Source: Marinilabiliaceae bacterium JC040
Lineage (GTDB): Bacteria; Bacteroidota; Bacteroidia; Bacteroidales; Marinifilaceae
NCBI GenBank assembly: GCA_022496785.1
Contig: SNAP01000006.1
Coordinates: forward strand, 1-64,000
Length of the DNA: 64,000 nucleotides
Direction of reading: 5' to 3'
The number at the start of each line of letters is the position of its first letter. Within the stretch, counting starts at the first letter, position 1. The position numbers and the translations under genes are program-made. Below are positions 1 through 7,332 of the stretch, one piece after another. The notes beneath the pieces were generated by a model that worked only from the letters and a program-made list of their open reading frames with translations, did no database searches and was not told the DNA's origin.

Positions 1-108
1 GTATCTATAGCAACGGAGATCCACCTCTTCCCATCCCGAACAGAGAAGTTAAGTCCGTTAGCGCCGATGGTACTGCAGAGATGTGGGAGAGTAGGTCGAT
101 GCCGACAT
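1..108 (+). rRNA. rrf: 5S ribosomal RNA (5' end cut by window edge)
   Basis: The conserved 5S core is visible: CCACCTCTTCCCAT followed by CGAACAGAGAAGTTAAG and GCGCCGATGGTACTG. The 3' end GCCGACA would pair with a TGTCGG that should lie just before base 1, so the first few bases of the gene are outside the window. An rRNA operon therefore ends here. The exact 3' end is uncertain by a few bases. Confidence 0.95.
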
Positions 109-111
109 TAT

Positions 112-146
112 AACGTCCAAGATTAGTTTCTTGGACGTTTTTTTTG
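112..146 (+). terminator. Intrinsic terminator of the rRNA operon
   Basis: Perfect 10-bp stem AACGTCCAAG / CTTGGACGTT with an 8-nt loop, followed by a run of T. It begins four bases after the 5S rRNA and would end the rRNA transcript. Confidence 0.92.
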
Positions 147-262
147 TGTCTATATTTTTAGGATGTATTGATTCCAATATTTAATATTTGATAGAATCTT
201 ATAAATATTAAGAAATTATTTATAAATTGATAAGTAATTATAATGTTGAAACTTTGATACTT

Positions 263-1612
263 ATGAAGAATTTTATCCAATTATCTTTTATTTTCTTTCT
301 AATTATAGGAAACTTTAATGCTAAAAGTATCACAACTACGCCTATTAGAAATATTGTAGATAGTAGTTTTTTCTCAAATCCTCTATTGATTGGTGATGAT
401 GCTGCAGCAAAGATATTCTTAAATCCGAATGAAACAATAGTACGTCCATGTAAGAATCAATCTAATGGATCGATATCTATTGATATGTTAGTTCCTATTC
501 GTTTTGAACGAGTTAGTAATGGTGCTCAAAGAATACAAACTAATCAATATCTTTTAGATAATCTTAAGAATTATACTATGGAAGCGTGGATTCGTTTTGA
601 TAAGAGTAATATAAGTTCAGGAGGATTATATTCTATAATGGGACAGGATGATTTATTAGAATTTGGAATAGCAGTATATAATAGTCCAGCTTTTCATATA
701 TGGGGAAAAAATAATTCTAGTGGTTATTATACAGCTGCTTATAATAGTTATCCAGATGATAATGATTGGCATCATATAGCTGTGGTAGCTAAGAATCGTA
801 GCTATATTATATATATTGATGGTTCACAAGTTGATAGTAGTAGTAGAAGGGCTAAAAGTGTTGGAACTCATCCTAACGGAAGTTCAACAACTTGTATTGG
901 TGGAATTGTGTTTAGAACTATAAATCAAAGGAATGATTCTTTTGTTGGAGATATCTGTAAGGCAGGTTTCTGGAATAGGCCACTTAGTACAAGTGAGGTT
1001 TTAAATTTATATCAATCTCATACTCGTTATACAAATTCTGATAATGGACTTATAGCTGGTTATAATTTTTCAGAAGGTCAGGGTACTAGTTTAAGTCCAG
1101 TAGGTATAAATTCTGGTGTAAATGCAACTATTACATCTATTGTTGGTAATCCGCCATATTGGAATATTAGGTGGTCTAATGGTGCTACTAGTAAAAATCT
1201 TTCTAATTTGTCGGCAGGTACATACAGCTTAATAATTGATAATGTTGTTGGAGGGAACGACTCATATGATTATACATTAGATGCAATAGATATGAATTTA
1301 TCGGTAAGTGGATTAATAGATGATACTAAATTTTGTATTGGAAAAGATTTAAGTTTAGATATTAGTATTGATCCTGCAACCATATTTCCTTTAACAGGTA
1401 ATACATTTATATATAAGGTTTACCTGAATAATGTTCTTAATAGTCAGAATACTATTACATCAAATCAGTTAACAGTTCTATTATCTAATATGCAAGAATC
1501 AACAAATAATATTAAAGTTGAGGTTGAAGATATTAATGGTTGTACTGTGGTATGGCAGAAAACTGTAGAAGGAAAACCTCATGTTCAATCCCAAGAGATT
1601 AGTGTACCATAA
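263..1612 (+). CDS. Secreted LamG-domain protein with SprB-like repeat
   Basis: Probable secreted surface protein. The frame is open from a TTG at 227, but the ATG at 263 gives a clear signal peptide (MKNFIQLSFIFFLIIGNFNAKS), so I start there. Residues of roughly 60-280 look like a concanavalin-type LamG domain: the segment YTMEAWIRFD, then DWHHIAVV and YIDGSQVD, are typical strand signatures. Next comes a SprB-type repeat core (WSNGATSKNLSNLSAGTYSLII) and an Ig-like segment ending VEVEDINGC. LamG domains usually bind sugars or proteins; SprB repeats are typical of T9SS surface adhesins. No recognisable T9SS C-terminal sorting domain follows, so the protein may be truncated or exported differently. 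It stands alone after the rRNA operon. Confidence 0.75.
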   Translation: MKNFIQLSFIFFLIIGNFNAKSITTTPIRNIVDSSFFSNPLLIGDDAAAKIFLNPNETIVRPCKNQSNGSISIDMLVPIRFERVSNGAQRIQTNQYLLDNLKNYTMEAWIRFDKSNISSGGLYSIMGQDDLLEFGIAVYNSPAFHIWGKNNSSGYYTAAYNSYPDDNDWHHIAVVAKNRSYIIYIDGSQVDSSSRRAKSVGTHPNGSSTTCIGGIVFRTINQRNDSFVGDICKAGFWNRPLSTSEVLNLYQSHTRYTNSDNGLIAGYNFSEGQGTSLSPVGINSGVNATITSIVGNPPYWNIRWSNGATSKNLSNLSAGTYSLIIDNVVGGNDSYDYTLDAIDMNLSVSGLIDDTKFCIGKDLSLDISIDPATIFPLTGNTFIYKVYLNNVLNSQNTITSNQLTVLLSNMQESTNNIKVEVEDINGCTVVWQKTVEGKPHVQSQEISVP

Positions 1613-1742
1613 ATCAACATAATGTTAGATTTAATATATATATGAGTTAAACCCTGTAAAATAGTATTTATAGGCTATTTGTCATCTAAAAATTATCATA
1701 TAATATTGTTTCGGCTTTCGTATAATAAATATGTAAATATAT

Positions 1743-1750
1743 TATCTTTG
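1743..1750 (+). promoter_or_regulatory. Bacteroidota -7 promoter box (TATCTTTG)
   Basis: Exact match to TAnnTTTG, followed by C, 41 bases before the first ATG of the BIG2/protease operon. A weak -33 candidate (TTTC) lies about 23 bases upstream. Confidence 0.7.
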
Positions 1751-1791
1751 CGAACTTAACTATGTAGAAAGTAAAAACTGAAACAAATGTA

Positions 1792-2811
1792 ATGATGAAA
1801 AGAATTTTAGCCTTTATTAGCTTGGTATTTTTATTATTCGCTTGCGGTAGCGATGAAAAAGATCCAGTATTAGTTCCTGATTCTCTCAAATTAAATGTTG
1901 ATGAGTTATTTATTTCCAAGACTGGTAAGCCAGTTCAGTTGGCGGCTATAATAAAGCCAATGTCAGTTCCTGCAGAGGGAGTTTGGACAACAAGTGATAT
2001 GACTATTGCTGCTGTTTCAGAAGATGGAATAGTTAATCCGATGAAAAATGGTAAAGCTCTGATAACATTTACAATGTCTTCTAATCGCCAACAAGCAAGT
2101 TGTATAGTAAATGTTCAAGAGGAAGTTCAGGATATTTCATCTGTTGAGTTATCTAAAGAGTTTCTATCTCTAAATGTAGGAGATACAAGAGGAATCTTTG
2201 CAACAATTATCCCTAAAAATGCTGATAATAAGAGTCTTCTATGGGGTAGTGAAGATGATTCTATTGCAAGTATAAATGAAGAAGGATTAGTAAGGGCAAA
2301 TAGTGCAGGAACCACCTTTGTATATATAAAAACAGTAAATAATATTGTTACTAAGTGTAAGGTAGATGTAATTGATTCTAAATCGTGTTTACCTAAGGCT
2401 TTATGTGGAATATATTCAGCAACAAAGCTCGATTCAATATCTGTGAATAAAGGAGAAGTATTTACTCAAGAGCAAATGATTTCTCAAGGTTCAATTACTA
2501 AAGATAAATTGGAAGAATATTTAAAAGCTTACTCTTTAAAGATTTATAGTAATGGTGAGGTGAATATTATTTACCATCAGTATAGTGATTATTATAATAA
2601 AGGGAAGATTGTAAAAACAGATTTAGAGAATATATATAAAGTATATGTAAATACTGATTGTTTATATTTAGGAGAAGGGAAAACATCTTCTTATACAATT
2701 AATGCAGATTTGAGTGAATTGGATATTGTATATAGTGATGGAATGGTTCAGGTTTTTGAAAAGACTTATAAATCTAATATAATAAGGAAATATTTTAAGA
2801 AAGACGAATAG
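1792..2811 (+). CDS. Lipoprotein with two BIG2 (bacterial Ig-like) domains
   Basis: Exported lipoprotein: signal sequence and lipobox LLFAC with Cys18. Two group-2 bacterial Ig-like domains follow at about residues 30-110 and 115-195, with the hallmark patterns WTTSDMTIAAVSEDGIVNP and WGSEDDSIASINEEGLV. The remaining C-terminal 140 residues are not recognised. BIG2 domains are structural or adhesive modules of cell-surface proteins. ATG codons at 1792 and 1795 are equally possible starts. It is the first gene of a tightly spaced set (the next starts 2 bases after its stop) with a papain-like protease and two more lipoproteins, so a surface complex is inferred but not shown. Confidence 0.8.
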   Translation: MMKRILAFISLVFLLFACGSDEKDPVLVPDSLKLNVDELFISKTGKPVQLAAIIKPMSVPAEGVWTTSDMTIAAVSEDGIVNPMKNGKALITFTMSSNRQQASCIVNVQEEVQDISSVELSKEFLSLNVGDTRGIFATIIPKNADNKSLLWGSEDDSIASINEEGLVRANSAGTTFVYIKTVNNIVTKCKVDVIDSKSCLPKALCGIYSATKLDSISVNKGEVFTQEQMISQGSITKDKLEEYLKAYSLKIYSNGEVNIIYHQYSDYYNKGKIVKTDLENIYKVYVNTDCLYLGEGKTSSYTINADLSELDIVYSDGMVQVFEKTYKSNIIRKYFKKDE

Positions 2812-2813
2812 AT

Positions 2814-4484
2814 ATGAGAGCGATACTAATAACAATATTGATGATATTATCTTCTATCTGTTTAGGACAAGAGGATAGGTTTGGATTTGTATTTGATGCA
2901 AACTTGGATAGTAAGATCCCAGAGATAAATACTAGCAATTTTGGTAAAAGAATAATTAATGGTGAAGAAATTTTAAGTGCATCTAGGTTACCAAAGTTTG
3001 TAGATAACACACTGAATAGATATTTTCCCCCTATAATAAGTCAAATAGGAGGTTCTTGTGCTCAAGCATCAGGAACAGGATATGTATATAATTATGAGAT
3101 TAATTTTTTATTGGATAGAGATGGTAAAAAACAAGAGAATCTTCTTAGTTATATGCAGATGTGGAATTATCTAAACGGTGGAGTAGGTAGAGGAAGTAAT
3201 GCATCTCAAGGATGGGAAATTATTAAAGAAAATGGAGGGATATGTCAAGATGTATTTAATCCAACGATAGAAGATATAGGATGTAAGCAAAGATGGGCAA
3301 GAGGCTATTCTAATTATTATAAGGGGATGTATTATGGTGTAGAAAGTGTATCTAAATTTAAACCATATAAAACTGAAGCTACATCGAGCTATGATGTAAA
3401 TGTTATTTCAGCAATGAAACAATATTTGTTTGATCATGCAGATGGTTCTAAAGTGGGTGGTTTAATTATCTTTTCTGCAAATGCTCATAGTATGAATTGT
3501 GATAAGAATTATAATGGAGAAAGTAATACTGGTTATAAATCGATTGTAAATGCTTTTGCTCCTGGTTCAAGTGGTGCTCATTCAATGACAATAGTTGGTT
3601 ATGATGATGATGTTGTAGCCTCAGATGGAAGTAAAGGTGCTTTTATAGTTATGAATTCTTGGGGAGAAGATTGGGGCGATAGAGGTAGATTTTATATGCC
3701 TTACGAATTAATTAAATCGTTGAATGGAGGGACAGGTTATGGTTTAACTTATTGTAAGAATTGCTATATAGTTAAGCCTAAATATAATCAACCTAAATTA
3801 ACTTGTAGAATAAAATTGTCACATACATCTAGGAATGATATAAAGTTGAAAATAGGAGTTGCTTCAGGAAAAGATGCAGAGAAACCAGAAGAAATACATG
3901 AATTATATGTAATGGGTAGACAAGGAGGAGATAGACCTCTTAGTGGAATACCTAATGATAATGATTTAGAGTTTGGAATTAATTTAAGTAGATATGTAGA
4001 ATATATAGAAGGAGGTAAAGAGGCTACATTTTTTATTGAAATAGATAACAACCAATATGTAAATGAGAGCGGAGAAGGAGAATTTCTTAAATGTGAATTA
4101 TTAGATTATACAAGTGATGTACAGAATCCTAAGATTTATGAATCTGAAATAGTAAATAAAGATCTTAGTTTATTGATATCAAGTGTAGCAAAGATTAATT
4201 ATTGCGATAAGCTTATACCAGATTGTGAGCAATTTTGTTTGTTTTCGGAATATAATAGAGATACTTATCAATTGTATATAAATATATCTTCCAAACAAAA
4301 GAATAAAGCTTATATCGATTTAGTAAATGATGAAGGTTTAATTGTAAGAACTATATTTAATTCTTGGATAAACGTAGAATCTACAGTAAAAAAATTGGAT
4401 TTAAAGTCGTTACCTAAGGGTAAATATGTATTAAGAGCAATAGTGGAAGGGCATGCAGAATTTAGAAAAATTGTAATATCATAA
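2814..4484 (+). CDS. Secreted C1A (papain-like) cysteine peptidase
   Basis: Signal peptide MRAILITILMILSSICLG, then a papain-fold peptidase at about residues 70-310. The catalytic set is visible: oxyanion Gln77 and nucleophile Cys82 in SQIGGSCAQAS, His256 in GAHSMTIVGYDDD, and Asn281 in MNSWGEDWGDRG. The domain is followed by about 240 residues that look like beta-rich accessory modules, ending KGKYVLRAIVEGHAEF, which resembles the strands of a T9SS-type C-terminal region but lacks a firm sorting motif. It lies 2 bases after a BIG2 lipoprotein and 3 bases before another lipoprotein. The substrate is unknown; degradation or maturation of extracellular protein is the natural inference. Confidence 0.85.
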   Translation: MRAILITILMILSSICLGQEDRFGFVFDANLDSKIPEINTSNFGKRIINGEEILSASRLPKFVDNTLNRYFPPIISQIGGSCAQASGTGYVYNYEINFLLDRDGKKQENLLSYMQMWNYLNGGVGRGSNASQGWEIIKENGGICQDVFNPTIEDIGCKQRWARGYSNYYKGMYYGVESVSKFKPYKTEATSSYDVNVISAMKQYLFDHADGSKVGGLIIFSANAHSMNCDKNYNGESNTGYKSIVNAFAPGSSGAHSMTIVGYDDDVVASDGSKGAFIVMNSWGEDWGDRGRFYMPYELIKSLNGGTGYGLTYCKNCYIVKPKYNQPKLTCRIKLSHTSRNDIKLKIGVASGKDAEKPEEIHELYVMGRQGGDRPLSGIPNDNDLEFGINLSRYVEYIEGGKEATFFIEIDNNQYVNESGEGEFLKCELLDYTSDVQNPKIYESEIVNKDLSLLISSVAKINYCDKLIPDCEQFCLFSEYNRDTYQLYINISSKQKNKAYIDLVNDEGLIVRTIFNSWINVESTVKKLDLKSLPKGKYVLRAIVEGHAEFRKIVIS

Positions 4485-4487
4485 ATT

Positions 4488-4907
4488 ATGAAGAATTTAT
4501 TATATATAGTAATATTGTTAAGTATTTTTTCGTGCAATAACTATCCAAAAAGAATAGAACCAGTGAAAGTTCAAGACGAAGATTGGAGAACAAAATTGGA
4601 TGAAGATGAATCTTCTATAGGAAAAAAGATGCCTTTAATTAGGGGAGATAAGGATAAAATTGTATTTAGGTTACTAGAGATAACAAGTAATGTAAACTAT
4701 AAATATGAGAAGGGTATATATATAATTAGTGGATATCCTACTAAAGAAGAAAGTAGTATTTTCTCAAGTATAGTGTATGAAATAACTTTTAAAGAGAAAG
4801 AAATTAATACTTTAAAAGTAAAATATAAATATCATGATTCAGTAGATCAGGACATTAAAGATCAGGTTTTTGAATATATGAAAACAAGAACGATATTAAA
4901 CTTTTAA
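4488..4907 (+). CDS. Small lipoprotein of unknown function
   Basis: Lipoprotein signal MKNLLYIVILLSIFSC with Cys16. The mature part is charged and mostly beta-like, and no family is recognised. It starts 3 bases after the protease gene and is followed 7 bases later by another lipoprotein gene, so it is cotranscribed with them. Function unknown. Confidence 0.7.
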   Translation: MKNLLYIVILLSIFSCNNYPKRIEPVKVQDEDWRTKLDEDESSIGKKMPLIRGDKDKIVFRLLEITSNVNYKYEKGIYIISGYPTKEESSIFSSIVYEITFKEKEINTLKVKYKYHDSVDQDIKDQVFEYMKTRTILNF

Positions 4908-4914
4908 AGATAAA

Positions 4915-5247
4915 ATGATGAAAAATAGCATATTATTAATTTGTAGTATTATTCTTCTTCTTTGCTCATGTGGTAAGACAGATTTGAGACCTAAACCTCA
5001 TACTATATTAGTTAATTCTAAGGAATTAAATCTTTCTGTAAATGGAAATTTTGTAAAACTTAAAGCATATGTATTACCTTTAGATTCAAGGCATGGAGAC
5101 ATAAAATGGAGATCTACGAATATAGATGTTGCAACAGTTGATATGTTTGGGAAAGTATGTCCTAGGAGTGTGGGTAAAGCATCTATTATTGTATATATGA
5201 GTAATGGATTAAAAGATACTTGTAATGTAAATATTACAGAGCTTTAA
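4915..5247 (+). CDS. Small lipoprotein with one BIG2 domain
   Basis: Lipoprotein signal with lipobox LLCSC (Cys19) followed by a single BIG2 domain: LNLSVNGNFVKLKAYVLP, then IKWRSTNIDVATVDMFGKV and GKASIIVYM. It is essentially a one-domain version of the 1792-2811 product and closes the operon. ATG codons at 4915 and 4918 are both possible starts. A strong hairpin terminator follows. Confidence 0.78.
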   Translation: MMKNSILLICSIILLLCSCGKTDLRPKPHTILVNSKELNLSVNGNFVKLKAYVLPLDSRHGDIKWRSTNIDVATVDMFGKVCPRSVGKASIIVYMSNGLKDTCNVNITEL

Positions 5248-5267
5248 TCTTATAAATTTTCAATATG

Positions 5268-5306
5268 GCGTAGAAACAAATATTAGATATTTGTTTCTAC
5301 GCTTTT
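5268..5306 (+). terminator. Strong terminator between convergent genes
   Basis: Perfect 16-bp inverted repeat beginning GCGTAGAAACAAATAT with a 3-base loop, followed by TTTT on the plus strand. It ends the BIG2/protease operon and overlaps the stop codon of the opposing regulator gene, so it may serve both directions. Confidence 0.85.
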
Positions 5307-7181
5307 CTTATATGACGTTGGAGTTTTACCTAAGTAAGATTTAAAAGCAGCGTAGAATGTAGAGGTAGATTTGAACCCAGCTTTGAAACATAGTTGTTCA
5401 CTAGATAAATTTGTTTTATTATCTAATTGAATTTTACACCATAGTATACGCTTCGTTTGTATGAATGTTTTGAAATTACATCCAAAGTTTTGATTAATAA
5501 CTTGAGATAAATAGGTTGTATTTGTAGCTAATTCACTGGCTAATGATTTTAAAGAAATTTCAGGATTTCTGTATGATTCATTTTCCATTGAATCATTTAG
5601 TTTATTTAGAATAATATCTTTTATATTAGCCGTTTCTATATCTTTTGTATTTATATTATTTTCTGGTTTAATTATTTGGCTATCGTATAAAGCTTTTGAT
5701 TTATTATATTCTTCTTCCATTTTCTTAAGAAGAAGTTTATTATAGATAATCTTCTTTTTTGCTATTCTATATATCAGACTAGCAATGATATAAAGTAAAA
5801 AACATACAATAATTAGAAGAATTATTGTATTATGTTGTTTATCTAGTTTGGTTTTCTGTTTAAGAATTTCAATTTCTCTTTCTTTTGTTTGAAATTTAAT
5901 AAGATTCTTAGAAAGAATATCATTTTGTTTTTTTGAGTTAAGAATAGATTTTAGTTTATTATACTCTTTTAGATATATACAGCTTGTTTTATACTCTTTT
6001 TTGATAAAAGATATATCTGATAATTTTTTATATATATCTATTTCTAGATTTTTAGACTTTTTGGTTTTGGAAGATATTTTAAGAGCATTCTTTAGAAGTA
6101 TAAAGCTAGAGTCAATTTTATTCTTTTTGAATTTTAGATCTGCTAGTTCTATGTAGTTCTTTATAAGATTTCGTCTATATATTTTATTTTTAATTCTAAT
6201 GTTTAATGCTGTTTGAAGATCTTTAGTTGCTTTTTTATATTTATTATTCATTTTATAAAAATGCCCTCTATTGGTATAAGCTATAGCAAGAGTTTGTTTT
6301 CTTTTTGTATCTTTTGCATGATTAATTGCTTTATTGAAATAAGTTTCAGAACTATCTTTTTTTCCTAAAGTTGTATAGATTATTCCAAGATTATCAGAAG
6401 CTCTCCATAAATCATATTTAAGTTTGAGTTTAGATGCTATATTATAATAATTAACTCCCCATTCTAATGCATATTTGTTTTTATGCATTATTCGAAACAT
6501 TTTAGATAGTTTATAGTATTGATTTATAAGTATATAGTTTATATTCTTTTTTCTTGCAAGTTTGATACTACGTACTAAATATTCTGAAGCTTTTCCAATT
6601 TTCCCCTGTTTGTAGTATGACATGCTTAGATAGTTCAGATAGAATATGTACTGTCTATTTAAACTATCTTTTTTTAATATTTTAATTGATTGATCTAAAT
6701 ATGAGATAGCTTTCTTAAATTTTTTCCTTCTATTAAAGATAATTCCTTTAACTCCTAAATATTCTGCTTTTAAGTGATTAGATTTTATTTGTCGATGGGT
6801 TTTAATAATATTCAAAATACTATCACATTTTTTTAATCTATGAGACATTTGTGCTGTATTTGCAGCTCTAAGTAGAAGTTTAAATTGTTTAGAATTATTA
6901 CGATGCATATTAGCAGCTTTTAAGTATAGATTGCTTGCTTTGTTAAATTCCAATTCTTTATACAGAGAATTTGCTTTTAATTCGAATAGTAATTTATTAT
7001 CTATATTTTTGCTATTTCTATAAAGTTCAAAGTATATACGACAAGAATCTCTGTCGGTATTAAAATCGTTAATAGCTTTAATATATATAGAATTGGTGAT
7101 TTTTTTTTCAGGTTTATTACATGAGAAACATAGTAGAAGGGTAATAGATATAGTAAATATCTTTAGAGTTTTATTATGCAT
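5283..7181 (-). CDS. Membrane-anchored TPR regulator with AraC-type HTH
   Basis: Probable one-component membrane regulator. The N-terminus has a lipobox-like signal (LLLCFSC, Cys21). Several tetratricopeptide-like repeats follow to about residue 420 (for example KAISYLDQSIKIL, KKDSSETYFNKAINHAKD and KKATKDLQTALNI). There is one transmembrane helix near 450-475 (IILLIIVCFLLYIIASLIY), a short charged coiled coil, and a C-terminal AraC/XylS DNA-binding domain (about 530-625) with NTTYLSQVINQNFGCNFKTF and CFKAGFKSTSTFYAAFKSYLGKTPTSYKK. The layout suggests a periplasmic TPR sensor and a cytoplasmic HTH. Neighbouring envelope lipoprotein genes are possible targets; the ligand is unknown. Confidence 0.82.
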   Translation of the reverse strand: MHNKTLKIFTISITLLLCFSCNKPEKKITNSIYIKAINDFNTDRDSCRIYFELYRNSKNIDNKLLFELKANSLYKELEFNKASNLYLKAANMHRNNSKQFKLLLRAANTAQMSHRLKKCDSILNIIKTHRQIKSNHLKAEYLGVKGIIFNRRKKFKKAISYLDQSIKILKKDSLNRQYIFYLNYLSMSYYKQGKIGKASEYLVRSIKLARKKNINYILINQYYKLSKMFRIMHKNKYALEWGVNYYNIASKLKLKYDLWRASDNLGIIYTTLGKKDSSETYFNKAINHAKDTKRKQTLAIAYTNRGHFYKMNNKYKKATKDLQTALNIRIKNKIYRRNLIKNYIELADLKFKKNKIDSSFILLKNALKISSKTKKSKNLEIDIYKKLSDISFIKKEYKTSCIYLKEYNKLKSILNSKKQNDILSKNLIKFQTKEREIEILKQKTKLDKQHNTIILLIIVCFLLYIIASLIYRIAKKKIIYNKLLLKKMEEEYNKSKALYDSQIIKPENNINTKDIETANIKDIILNKLNDSMENESYRNPEISLKSLASELATNTTYLSQVINQNFGCNFKTFIQTKRILWCKIQLDNKTNLSSEQLCFKAGFKSTSTFYAAFKSYLGKTPTSYKKSVETNI

Positions 7182-7219
7182 TCTAGTTAAAATTGTAAAT
7201 TGATATTATGATTTGTGAC

Positions 7220-7227
7220 CAAAGATA
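7220..7227 (-). promoter_or_regulatory. -7 promoter box for the TPR-AraC gene
   Basis: TATCTTTG on the minus strand, about 40 bases before the ATG at 7181. No clear -33 element is seen. Confidence 0.6.
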
Positions 7228-7261
7228 TTATATAATTTACAAAATCAGAATTTTATATATA

Positions 7262-7293
7262 CAAAAATAGAACTACCATTTAAAGGTAGTTCT
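7262..7293 (-). terminator. Terminator after the TPR lipoprotein gene
   Basis: Stem AGAACTACC / GGTAGTTCT with a 7-base loop. On the minus strand it is followed by ATTTTTGT. It lies 40-70 bases after the stop of the 7333-9354 gene and separates it from the regulator gene downstream. Confidence 0.75.
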
Positions 7294-7332
7294 ATTAGTT
7301 TTAGTTGGGGAAATATGATTTATTAAATAATA

